Below, in pieces: positions 35,531 to 43,939 of a stretch of 64,000 nucleotides of DNA. The DNA comes from Rathayibacter sp. Leaf185. Its GTDB lineage: Bacteria > Actinomycetota > Actinomycetes > Actinomycetales > Microbacteriaceae. The stretch spans positions 318,575 through 382,574 of the forward strand of contig NZ_LMPP01000002.1 of assembly GCF_001423885.1 (NCBI RefSeq), in the 5' to 3' direction. Positions within the stretch are counted from its first letter, which is position 1. Each line of letters begins with the position of its first letter. The notes under the pieces are model-generated. The model saw nothing but the letters and a program-made list of their open reading frames with translations, was not told the origin of the DNA and did no database searches. Both the position numbers and the translations under genes were made by a program.

Positions 35531-36577
35531 CTAGATCGCTGCGCCCAGGGTCGCTGTGTCGAGGACGAAGCGGTAGCGGACGTCGTTCCGGCGCAGTCGC
35601 GCCAGGGCGTCCTCGATGTCGTCGGCCCCGACGACCTCGACGTCGGCGACGATCCCGTGCTCGCCGCAGAAGTCGAGGAGCTCCTGCGTCGAGCGTCGTC
35701 CCGCGCTGCCCCCCGACGAGAGGCGCTTGCGCCCGACGAGGAGGTCCATCGTCTCGATCGCGATCGGACCGAGGTGGCCGAGCGAGTAGAGCGTTCCGTC
35801 GAGGTCGAGGAGGCCGAGGAGCGGAGCGAGGGCGTGCTCGACCGCGACGGTGTCGAGGATCACGTCGAGCGTCCCGCGCGCCGCGCGCATCTGCTCCTCC
35901 GTGCTCGACACGACGACACGGGAGGCGCCCAGCTCACGCGCATCGTCGGACTTGGCCGGCGAGGTCGTGATCACGGTGACCTCGGCGCCGAGGGCGCGCC
36001 CGAGCCGGACGGCGAGGTGGCCGAGGCCACCGAGGCCGACCACTCCGAGTCGGGTGCCGGCCCCCACTCCGGCGGCACGGAGGGGTTCCCAGACCGTGAC
36101 CCCGGCGCACATCAGCGGGGCGACGGCCGCGGGGTCGAGCGACTCGGGGCGCCGGTAGACGAATCGCTCGCGGGCCACGTACGTCGTGGCGAAGGCGCCG
36201 AGGGTGGGCGACCCGTCGAGGCGGTCGCGGCCGCCGTAGGTGAGGGTGGGGAACTCCTCGCAGAAGTTCTCCTGCCCCGCCCTGCAGAGGCGGCACGTGC
36301 CGCAGGAGTCGACGATGTTGCCCACGGCGACCGCGTCGCCCGCGCGCAGATCCGTCACGGCGTCGCCGATCGCGACGACCTCGCCGACGAACTCGTGGCC
36401 GGGCACGAGGGGGAATCCTGCGTCGTCGGTCGAGTCGAGCGCGTGCAGATCCGTGTGGCAGACGCCGCAGTGCGTCACCCGGATCTCGACATCGTCGGGT
36501 CGGAGGGGGCGACGACGGACGGCGGTGGGGGCGAGGGGGGAGCCGGGGCGCGGGGAGAGGAGGGCGATCGTGTCCAT
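35531..36577 (-). CDS. Zinc-dependent alcohol dehydrogenase (cinnamyl-alcohol/YahK-like)
   Basis: 348-aa medium-chain NAD(P)-dependent alcohol/aldehyde oxidoreductase. Catalytic zinc ligands Cys37, His61 (PGHE) and Cys157; structural zinc cysteines 92, 95, 98 and 106 are all present. Rossmann motif GVVGLGGLGHLAV near 178-190, followed by ITTSPAKSDDARELGA typical of the YahK/CAD group, which reduces aldehydes with NADPH. Divergent from a tetR gene with a shared palindromic operator, so it is probably induced by the aldehyde or other toxic ligand sensed by that regulator. Confidence 0.92.
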   Translation of the reverse strand: MDTIALLSPRPGSPLAPTAVRRRPLRPDDVEIRVTHCGVCHTDLHALDSTDDAGFPLVPGHEFVGEVVAIGDAVTDLRAGDAVAVGNIVDSCGTCRLCRAGQENFCEEFPTLTYGGRDRLDGSPTLGAFATTYVARERFVYRRPESLDPAAVAPLMCAGVTVWEPLRAAGVGAGTRLGVVGLGGLGHLAVRLGRALGAEVTVITTSPAKSDDARELGASRVVVSSTEEQMRAARGTLDVILDTVAVEHALAPLLGLLDLDGTLYSLGHLGPIAIETMDLLVGRKRLSSGGSAGRRSTQELLDFCGEHGIVADVEVVGADDIEDALARLRRNDVRYRFVLDTATLGAAI

Positions 36578-36588
36578 GGCCCGAGTCT

Positions 36589-36606
36589 ACCTACTAGTCG
36601 GTAGGT
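36589..36606. promoter_or_regulatory. TetR operator between ADH and tetR
   Basis: ACCTAC-TAGTCG-GTAGGT: 6-bp inverted arms around a 6-base centre containing ACTAGT symmetry. It lies in the 45-bp gap between the divergent starts and would cover both promoters. Confidence 0.7.
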
Positions 36607-36622
36607 GGCTAGGCTCGACCTC

Positions 36623-37195
36623 ATGACCGACGCCCGTGACACCCGCCTGCGGATCCTCGCCGCCGCCACCGAGGAGTTCGCGCGCCACGGCATCGCCGGA
36701 GCACGGGTCGACCGGGTGGCGCAGCGCTCGGGCATGAGCAAGCCGATGATCTACACGTACTTCTCCTCGAAAGAGGGGCTCTTCGATGCGGTCTTCGAGA
36801 CGCACGTCGTGGCGAACAGCGACCGGGTGCCCTTCGACGTCGAGGACCTGCCGGGCTACGCGGTCCGGCTCTACAACGACTACCTCGCCGATCCGGCCCT
36901 GCTGCGCCTCGTGATGTGGAAGCGGCTCGAGCGCATCGAGACCGGCTATCTCTTCGCCGGCCACGAGGCGCACGATGCGGCGCACGTCGCCCGCATCTCC
37001 GACGCGCAGAAGGCGGGCAGGGTGCGTCGTGATCTCGAGCCGCAGGACGTCTGGTCGATCCTGATCGCCACGGCCGCGACCTGGGCGCAGAGCTCGATCA
37101 CCGCGGTCGCGTCGTCCGAGGAGCCCGAGGAGCAGCACGTCCGCCGGCGCCTCGCACTCGCCGCCGTCGTCCGAGACGGACTGCTGGCCGGCTGA
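36623..37195 (+). CDS. TetR-family transcriptional regulator
   Basis: 190-aa TetR regulator, HTH at about 8-53 (DTRLRILAAATEEFARHGIAGARVDRVAQRSGMSKPMIYTYFSSKEGLF), C-terminal ligand-binding helices. ATG 36623 is preferred over GTG 36605, which falls within the operator. Probably represses itself and the divergent alcohol dehydrogenase. Confidence 0.92.
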   Translation: MTDARDTRLRILAAATEEFARHGIAGARVDRVAQRSGMSKPMIYTYFSSKEGLFDAVFETHVVANSDRVPFDVEDLPGYAVRLYNDYLADPALLRLVMWKRLERIETGYLFAGHEAHDAAHVARISDAQKAGRVRRDLEPQDVWSILIATAATWAQSSITAVASSEEPEEQHVRRRLALAAVVRDGLLAG

Positions 37196-37340
37196 GCGCC
37201 GTGCGTCGATCACCGCGGGCGCGCTGCTCCAGAGGCGGGGACTCCCACTCCGGGGGTTTGGCCCGTCGCGGAGGGTTCTGCATACTGGGGCAGCCGCCCC
37301 CAACAGGGAGCGTTCAGCTGCGACAGCGGAGGGTGGAGCG

Positions 37341-37745
37341 GTGTCGACCGTGCGCAACCGGGCCCTCGCCGCCCGCCGGACCGCCAGCCCCCTGCCTCTC
37401 TGGCTGGGCGTGGCGGGTCTTGTGGTGAGCCTGGCGCTGGCGATCCTGGCCGCCTCGACGGCCGCCGCACCGGTGCGGGTCCTCGGCGTCCCGCTGCCGC
37501 TCGTGCGCGGCGGCGCGGTGTGGATGAGCGTCGTCGGCTACCTGCTGACTCCGCTGCTCGTGTTCCTCGCGGCCGGGTGGGACCTCTCCTCCCAGCGAGC
37601 GAACAGCCTCCGCGACGCCCGGCACTTCGCCCCCGACCCGCGGCTGACGCGCTGGCTGCTGTGGCTCTCGGGAGCCGCGCTGCTCCTCGGTGCCTGGCAC
37701 ATCCTCAACATCAGCGTCCCGGTGTCCGAGTGGCTCGGCCTGTGA
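37341..37745 (+). CDS. Small triple-TM membrane protein, first gene of the vWA/tubulin-like operon
   Basis: 134-aa protein with three TM helices (WLGVAGLVVSLALAILAAS, VWMSVVGYLLTPLLVFLAAGW, WLLWLSGAALLLGAWHIL) and a basic cytoplasmic N-terminus. GTG at 37341 follows GGTGGAG. Not a recognised family. Its stop overlaps the GTG of the vWA gene (GTGA), so the two are translationally coupled; it may be a membrane chaperone or scaffold subunit of the complex. Confidence 0.7.
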   Translation: MSTVRNRALAARRTASPLPLWLGVAGLVVSLALAILAASTAAAPVRVLGVPLPLVRGGAVWMSVVGYLLTPLLVFLAAGWDLSSQRANSLRDARHFAPDPRLTRWLLWLSGAALLLGAWHILNISVPVSEWLGL

Positions 37746-40474
37746 TCCGGCGGGCGCTCGCGGTGGTCGTCACCGCGCTCCTGCTCGTGCTGGGCTTCGG
37801 AGCCGCGGCGCAGGCGCAGACCACCGCACCCTCCTCCGCCTCGCTCACCGACATCGGCCGCGGCGCCATCGAGGACCTCCGCACCTGCCTCTCCTCCTCC
37901 GACGTCCTCAACGTCTACTACCTCGTCGACAACTCCGGATCGCTGAACACCGGGGGCGACGACGATCGCGGCTCCGACCCCGATGTCGCCCGCGCCGACA
38001 TCCTCGCGGGCAGCCTGGCCGAGCTCGGTGGCCTGCGCGACGACCTCACCGTCAACTGGGGCGCCGCCTTCTTCAGCCGCGCCTTCGAGCCCGCCGTCGA
38101 CTGGCAGCAGTGGACGGGCGACAGCCCGGCCGCGCTCGCCGACACCATCCGCGCCAAGACCCCGGGCGGCGGCACCAACTGGCTGGCCGGCCTGCAGGGT
38201 GTGCAGTCGGCGCTGCAGAGCCAGCCGAGCGCCGGCTCGGCCTGCCAGCTCGTCGTCTGGCTGACCGACGGCGAGATCGACCTCGGCTCCTCTCAGGCGA
38301 CCGCCGACGCGACCAACGCCCTCTGCGGCGCCCGCATCGACCCCGACGGCGCCGAGCCCAGTGGCTTCGGCGTCCTCGCCGCTCTCCGCCAGGCCGGAGT
38401 CGTCGTGATCGGCACCCTCCTCGCCGACGGCGATCAGCGCGAGGAGGCCCGCGTGATGTGGCCGCTGGTCGAGGGCAGCGGGGCTTACGGAGGCGGCACC
38501 GCCACGTGCGGACCCGCGACGGCCCCCGAGGGCTCCGTCCGCGGCGCCGTGGTCGACGCCTCCGATCCCACCGCCCTCGCCTCGGTGTTCCTCGAGCTCG
38601 GCGCCCGCATCGCCGGCGGGGCGCAGCAGGCCCTCGCGGCCGACGGCACCTTCTGGATCGACGCAGGGATCTCGCGCATCCAGGCTGTGGTCACCGATCC
38701 CGCCTGGACTCTCACGCCGCCCGCGAGCTCCGGCCTCGGAATCCTGTCGGCGACGTCGCCCGAGCTGCAGGTGAGCGGCTCGTCCGGCGCCCAGCTCGTG
38801 CAGCTCACCGTCGACCGCCCCGAGCTGCAGGGCCAGTGGACCCTGACCGGCGCCGACAGCGTCTTCTCCTTCTCCGACCTCCGGATCGTCTTCGACGACG
38901 CCAACCAGGTCGAGCGCGCCGACGACGGCTCGCTCGCGGCCAGCCTCACCGCCCGCGTCGAGCACGCCGACGGCTCCCCGGTCGACCTCTCCGTCTACGG
39001 TCAGGCCGCCTTCACCGCGACCGCCACCGCCGACGGCATCACGACGGCGCTGCCCGACGCCCGCATCGACGCGGCGACCGGAGTCATCACCCTGCCGCTG
39101 CCCGCCGACGTGACGGCCTCCGAGATCCTCGTGACCGCCTCCGTCGACCCGCTGATCACCGCGGCGCACCAGGTCGCGCTCGCGCCGGTCACCACTCAGC
39201 AGACCGTCACCACGGTGCTGCCCGCCGCGTTCCCGAGCGTCTCGTCGCCCGTCGTGCTCTCCGAGCTCGCCGGCGCCGAGGGCCGCGCGGAGGGGACCCT
39301 CGCGATCCAGGGGCCGACCGCCGGCGGCGACGGCCAGGTCTGCCTGACGGACCCGCCCACCGTCACGAGCGACAACGCCGACCGCGCCGACAGCTGGGCG
39401 TGGACCTTCACCGACGCCTCGGGTGCGGCCCTCGCGCCCAGTGCCTGCATCACCGTCGCGCAGGGTGCCTCCGCCACCCTCGCGGTCACCGCCGAGAACC
39501 CCGTGGCCGCCGACTCCTCCGTCACCGCGACCCTCCCGCTCGACATCCGCACCGCCGCCGGCAGCAGCGCGCCGCAGACGATCGCGCTGTCGTTCCCCTC
39601 GACCTTCCCGGTGAACGCGGCCGCGATCGGTCTCGTCTCGCTGGTGCTGCTCCTGCTCGGGGTGCTCCTCCCGCTTCTGCTGCTGTGGCTCTTCAACCGC
39701 CGCAACACGCGGATCGCGATGGTGGGCTCGTTCCAGCGCGGCACGATCCCGGTCGAGATCACGCCCGAGGGCGTCCGCGCCGCGCCGACCGCGACGCGCC
39801 TCGACGAGCGCTTCCGCTACCTCCGCAGCGAGACCGGCGTGCGCGAGCTCGCCGATCCCGAGCTGGGGCGCCTGCGCGCGCACGTGCCGTGGTGGCCGCT
39901 CAAGGCGCCGAGCTACCGGGTGGGCCCGCCCGCGAACGGAGTCGTCATCGCCTCCCGCACGGGCACCCGCAGCACCTCGGCGGGCCGGCCGCTCGCCGAC
40001 GGCGGAGTCGCCTTCACCTCCCTCCCGCTCGACGCCTTCTGGGCGATCGTCGTCCCGGAGCAGGAGCTCGACCGGCCGCGCAGCGAGGAGCCGGTCCGCG
40101 CGACCGCCGTGCTCTACCACCGCGTCGACCGCGACGACGAGGGGCAGTACGACCGCCGCCTCGACGACCTGCTCCGCGACTCCGGCGCCCCCGCCTGGGT
40201 CACCGTCGACGCCCTCCGCCGCGAGCGGGCGGCGAAGCGCCCCGAGGCCCAGGACCCGCCGAGACCCGCCGCACCGCGCGACGGCGCCCCCGCGCGCAGC
40301 AGCGTCCCCTCCCGGCCGGTCTCGCCCCCGCGCCCCGGCACCCCGCCGCCACGCTCAGGAGGCGCTCCCGGCCGGCCGAGCTCCCCGCCCCCACCCCGCC
40401 CCGGCGGCGGCAGCACACCGCCCCCGCCGCCCGGCCGCTCCAGCCCCCGAACCCCTCCGCCCCGCGGTCGCTGA
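37742..40474 (+). CDS. Membrane-anchored von Willebrand A (vWA) domain protein
   Basis: 910-aa type I membrane protein. Signal peptide to about residue 26 (ending AAAQAQ). vWA domain at about 56-260 with a complete MIDAS: DNSGS at 63-67, the GGGTNW threonine near 142 and the WLTDGE aspartate near 178. Beta-rich region to about 620, a TM helix around 624-650, then a cytoplasmic part with a roughly 150-residue folded segment and a Pro/Arg/Ser-rich tail (about 840-910) containing repeated PPPR-type stretches. Signal-anchored outside, so the vWA senses or binds an external or periplasm-equivalent partner, while the tail could contact the tubulin-like protein encoded next. Confidence 0.85.
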   Translation: MIRRALAVVVTALLLVLGFGAAAQAQTTAPSSASLTDIGRGAIEDLRTCLSSSDVLNVYYLVDNSGSLNTGGDDDRGSDPDVARADILAGSLAELGGLRDDLTVNWGAAFFSRAFEPAVDWQQWTGDSPAALADTIRAKTPGGGTNWLAGLQGVQSALQSQPSAGSACQLVVWLTDGEIDLGSSQATADATNALCGARIDPDGAEPSGFGVLAALRQAGVVVIGTLLADGDQREEARVMWPLVEGSGAYGGGTATCGPATAPEGSVRGAVVDASDPTALASVFLELGARIAGGAQQALAADGTFWIDAGISRIQAVVTDPAWTLTPPASSGLGILSATSPELQVSGSSGAQLVQLTVDRPELQGQWTLTGADSVFSFSDLRIVFDDANQVERADDGSLAASLTARVEHADGSPVDLSVYGQAAFTATATADGITTALPDARIDAATGVITLPLPADVTASEILVTASVDPLITAAHQVALAPVTTQQTVTTVLPAAFPSVSSPVVLSELAGAEGRAEGTLAIQGPTAGGDGQVCLTDPPTVTSDNADRADSWAWTFTDASGAALAPSACITVAQGASATLAVTAENPVAADSSVTATLPLDIRTAAGSSAPQTIALSFPSTFPVNAAAIGLVSLVLLLLGVLLPLLLLWLFNRRNTRIAMVGSFQRGTIPVEITPEGVRAAPTATRLDERFRYLRSETGVRELADPELGRLRAHVPWWPLKAPSYRVGPPANGVVIASRTGTRSTSAGRPLADGGVAFTSLPLDAFWAIVVPEQELDRPRSEEPVRATAVLYHRVDRDDEGQYDRRLDDLLRDSGAPAWVTVDALRRERAAKRPEAQDPPRPAAPRDGAPARSSVPSRPVSPPRPGTPPPRSGGAPGRPSSPPPPRPGGGSTPPPPPGRSSPRTPPPRGR

Positions 40475-40510
40475 CAGCGACCCTCCGCCCTCGGTCGCGT
40501 GACAGCGACC
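40466..40510 (+). promoter_or_regulatory. Twin hairpins between vWA and tubulin-like genes
   Basis: GGTCGC-TGACA-GCGACC (40466-40482) and GGTCGC-GTGACA-GCGACC (40493-40510) are near-identical 6-bp stem-loops 27 bp apart. They cover the vWA stop and most of the only sizeable gap in the operon. Could tune expression of the tubulin-like gene or bind a regulator. Confidence 0.6.
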
Positions 40511-40538
40511 TCCTGCGATACGACGAAAGCAGACAGCC

Positions 40539-43500
40539 ATGCTCAAACCCTTCCTCCTCATCGGAGTCGGCGGCTCCGGCGGCAAGACCCTCCGCGGCAT
40601 CAAGTACCAGCTCGAGCTCAAGCTCCAGCAGCTCGGCTGGGAGGGCGGCATCCCCGCCGCCTGGCGCTTCCTGCACTTCGACACCCCGACCGTCCAGGAC
40701 GGCATGGAGTACCAGGCGCCGTTCCTGCCCCGGCAGGACTACCGCGGACTCGTCAGCACCGCGGCGACGTTCGACATCGTGCACGGCTCGATCACGAGCG
40801 CGCACGCCACCAACAACGCGATGCGCCACGACATCGAGCGCCAGCTGCCCGACCCGCGCCTGGTGAAGGTCGACGTCACGAAGGGCGCCGGCCAGTACCG
40901 CGCCGTCGGCCGCGCCGTCGCGCTCGCGGCCACGAAGGAGATCGCGCAGGCCGCGCGCATCGCGATCGCGAAGATGAACGACGCCGAGGCGCTCGCCGAG
41001 CTGCAGACCCTCGGTCAGCGTCTGCGCGCCCGCGACGACGGCGGAGACGGCAGCCCGATCGTCATCGTCATCTCGTCGGTCGCCGGCGGCTCGGGAGCGG
41101 GCCAGTTCCTCGACGTGATCGAGATCGTGAAGTCGACCGCCAAGCAGTACCCGTGGTCGAACCAGTTCTTCAGCATGCTCTACGCGCCCGACGTGTTCGA
41201 TCAGCTGAACGTGACCGCCGGCATGCCCGGCAACGCGCTCGCCTCGATCTCCGAGACCATGAACGGCTTCTGGACCGACACTCCGTCGCCCGCGACCCTC
41301 GAACTCCTGCGCACCAAGGGCGTCGCCCCCTCGTACGGAGCCGCGATGGACCGCGTCGGCGCCGCGTACCCGTTCATCGTCGGCCGCAGCAACAGCAAGG
41401 TCACCTTCGAGGATCAGAACGCCGTCTACGACGCCGTCGCCACCAGCCTCACCGCGTGGATGATCGACGAGCGCGTGCAGGACGACATGATCGCCTACTC
41501 CTCGGGCAACTGGCAGGCCCGCTCGGCCGCCAACGTGCTGCCCGACAACTCCGGGCTGATGAGCCCGGCGCACCACTCGCCGCCCTTCTCCTCGATCGGC
41601 TTCGGCCGCGTCACGCTCGGCCGCGAGCGCTTCCTCGAGTACTCGGCCGAGCGCTTCGCCCGCTCGGCGATCGACCGGATGCTCTTCGCGCATGCCGAGG
41701 AGGACCCGCAGTTCGAGCGGATGACCGAGCGCGAGTACATCGAGAAGTCGGCCGACAGCGAGTACCAGCGCTTCCTCCGCGAGCTGCGGCTGAACGAGGA
41801 GACCGCCGAGCACAACGACGTCACCGACGCGCTGCGCGACACCTCCGTGCTCGACCTGATCAAGGCCGAGCTGCAGCGCACCGCCGACGACGAGCTGAGC
41901 CGCCCGGAGTCGCTCGACCGCCAGGGCGGCACCGACATCACCACCTGGACCGACCGCCTGGTCAACGAGTACACGCGGGCCAACCCCCGCCTCCTGCAGC
42001 GCGATCGCGAGGCGCGCCAGCAGCGCCTCGACGAGTGGACGCGCACCATGCCCGGCCACATCCTCGAGACCGTCTCGCGCTACGTCGCGCAGGACGGCCT
42101 GCCGGTCGTCGTGGCGATGCTCCGCCGCCTCGAGCGCGGCCTCAAGGGCACCGTCGACGCGCTGCGCGTCGAGGCCCGCCAGCACGAGGAGTGGGTGGGC
42201 ACCCTGAGCTCGCTCGTCTCCGACGAGCTGCGCACCTCGGCGAACCAGCAGTCGATCCGCCCCGATCAGGAGGCGGTGCAGTTCGCGATCCAGCGGCTCG
42301 GGCAGGCGCTCGAGTGGTCCTCGGAGGCGTCGCTGCGCGACTCCGCATGGGCCCTGCTCGCCGAGCTGCGCGAGACCTTCCTCGGCCCGCTCGCCGACTA
42401 CCTCGACGGCTCCCGCACCGCGCTGCTGCAGCGCGTGCACTCGCGCAAGACCAGCGACGACCGCGAGAACGCCTACGAGTTCTGGCCGCGCCGTGTCGAC
42501 GAGACCGTGCCGCGCAAGTACACCCCGGCGCCCAACGAGCGGATGCTCATCGAGCCCGAGAAGTACCCGGGCGAGTTCCAGAAGCTGGTCCGCGCCTCGG
42601 TCGAGGGTGACGCGAAGTACCAGGACGCCGTGCTGCGGGTCCTGACCGACCAGCTCGTCGGGATCAGCCCCGACACCGAGGGGGAGGCGGGCGCCTGGTC
42701 GCTCGTCGGCAACCCGCGCACCTGGCGCCCCACCGTGACCGCCGACCCGGCCGTCGCGAACGCCGCCCAGCGCGCCTCCTTCGAGCTCGCGAGCGACCCC
42801 GAGACCTACGTCGCCCGGGCCCGCGCCTGGATGAAGCGCGACGGCACCCCGTTCGCCGCCTACATCGGCGAGGATCTGCTCGGCTTCTTCGACCGCGAGG
42901 TGCTGCCGCCCGACGTGTTCGCCGCCCGCCGCGACCGCTACCGCGAGCAGCTGCAGGCCGCGCTCGGCGCCAGCGAGCCGCTGGTCAAGCTCAACCCGGC
43001 GCTGCTGCGCGCCGTGCACGGCAAGGCGATCAACCAGGACACCTCGCTCGTGTTCAGCTCGATCCCGTTCCGTGCGGGCACCGAGATGTACGAGGTCACC
43101 AAGGGCGTGCTCGCGCAGATGGGCGTCTGGGACGACGCGACGAGCGAGTCGTGGTTCCAGGATCAGAAGGTCGACGGCATCGAGGTCTTCGCGATGTCGG
43201 GCTTCCCCTATCAGCCGATCGTCATGGACTCGGTGATGGAGCCGATCGCCCGCGGCTGGCTCGCGCAGTCGAACACGCAGGACAGCCGCGAGGCGTTCTG
43301 GAAGTTCAAGCGCGCGCGCCTGCTCGGCGAGAGCATCCCCGCCGACCCCCGCGCCATCGAGTCGATGATCCGCGGCTGGTACGTCGCCAAGGCACTCGGC
43401 CGCCTGGCCGTCGACTCGTCGCAGGGCGAGAAGGGGCCCAAGCTCTCGGTCTGGGACCCGTCGACGCGCTCCTACGCCGACTTCCCGCACCCGCTGCTCA

Positions 43501-43937
43501 GCGAGCGCAACGCCCGCCCCGCCGACTTCCCCGGCGTCGTGCTGCAGTCGCTCGCGATCGCGATGGCGCTCTGCAACGTCGAGGGCACCCTCGCTCCGCT
43601 GGCCGCCTACCGCGTGCTGATCTCGCTGGGCCGGCGCGATGAGGACACCGACCTGTCCGAGTGGCTGCAGAGCGCCGCTCTGCCCACGGGCGCGCCGGTT
43701 CCGGAGGCGTCCCGCGCCGGTTCCGCCGACGGCGACCTCGCGTCGCGTCGCGCCGCCGTTCAGGCCTACCTCTCGAACGAGCTCGCCCGCTTCGACAGCG
43801 AGATCGTGCAGCAGGACGAGATGGTGTCGGTCTACGACTACCCGGTGACGTGGGAGATGCGGGAGCAGTTCGTGGACGCGATCCGCGCGCTCGTCTCGTC
43901 GGTGGTCTCGACCGGACCCCGGGACACCGGAGTTTGA
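40539..43937 (+). CDS. Tubulin/FtsZ-superfamily protein (Tubulin_2-like)
   Basis: 1132-aa protein with an N-terminal tubulin-like GTPase domain. The first nucleotide-binding loop is GVGGSGGKT (9-17) and the tubulin/FtsZ signature (GGGTGSG in FtsZ) is represented by AGGSGAGQ (182-189) after a hydrophobic strand IVIVISSV. HFDTPT near 47-52 marks another phosphate/ribose contact region. The rest, about 700 residues, is a long alpha-helical extension without TM helices. Much larger than FtsZ, TubZ or PhuZ, matching the Tubulin_2-type proteins found with vWA partners. Predicted cytoplasmic, GTP-binding, possibly filament-forming at the membrane. ATG 40539 follows AAAGCAGACAGCC, a weak ribosome site. 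Confidence 0.85.
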   Translation: MLKPFLLIGVGGSGGKTLRGIKYQLELKLQQLGWEGGIPAAWRFLHFDTPTVQDGMEYQAPFLPRQDYRGLVSTAATFDIVHGSITSAHATNNAMRHDIERQLPDPRLVKVDVTKGAGQYRAVGRAVALAATKEIAQAARIAIAKMNDAEALAELQTLGQRLRARDDGGDGSPIVIVISSVAGGSGAGQFLDVIEIVKSTAKQYPWSNQFFSMLYAPDVFDQLNVTAGMPGNALASISETMNGFWTDTPSPATLELLRTKGVAPSYGAAMDRVGAAYPFIVGRSNSKVTFEDQNAVYDAVATSLTAWMIDERVQDDMIAYSSGNWQARSAANVLPDNSGLMSPAHHSPPFSSIGFGRVTLGRERFLEYSAERFARSAIDRMLFAHAEEDPQFERMTEREYIEKSADSEYQRFLRELRLNEETAEHNDVTDALRDTSVLDLIKAELQRTADDELSRPESLDRQGGTDITTWTDRLVNEYTRANPRLLQRDREARQQRLDEWTRTMPGHILETVSRYVAQDGLPVVVAMLRRLERGLKGTVDALRVEARQHEEWVGTLSSLVSDELRTSANQQSIRPDQEAVQFAIQRLGQALEWSSEASLRDSAWALLAELRETFLGPLADYLDGSRTALLQRVHSRKTSDDRENAYEFWPRRVDETVPRKYTPAPNERMLIEPEKYPGEFQKLVRASVEGDAKYQDAVLRVLTDQLVGISPDTEGEAGAWSLVGNPRTWRPTVTADPAVANAAQRASFELASDPETYVARARAWMKRDGTPFAAYIGEDLLGFFDREVLPPDVFAARRDRYREQLQAALGASEPLVKLNPALLRAVHGKAINQDTSLVFSSIPFRAGTEMYEVTKGVLAQMGVWDDATSESWFQDQKVDGIEVFAMSGFPYQPIVMDSVMEPIARGWLAQSNTQDSREAFWKFKRARLLGESIPADPRAIESMIRGWYVAKALGRLAVDSSQGEKGPKLSVWDPSTRSYADFPHPLLSERNARPADFPGVVLQSLAIAMALCNVEGTLAPLAAYRVLISLGRRDEDTDLSEWLQSAALPTGAPVPEASRAGSADGDLASRRAAVQAYLSNELARFDSEIVQQDEMVSVYDYPVTWEMREQFVDAIRALVSSVVSTGPRDTGV

Positions 43938-43939
43938 GC

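Noticed and set aside
40200-43490. 1096-codon minus-strand frame opposite the tubulin-like gene
   Set aside because: Repeated Val/Arg/Asp/Glu pattern typical of antisense GC-rich frames; the plus-strand protein has recognisable motifs.
40539-43937. Phage or plasmid tubulin (PhuZ/TubZ) hinting at a prophage
   Set aside because: Protein is far larger, no phage or partition genes are nearby, and composition matches the chromosome.
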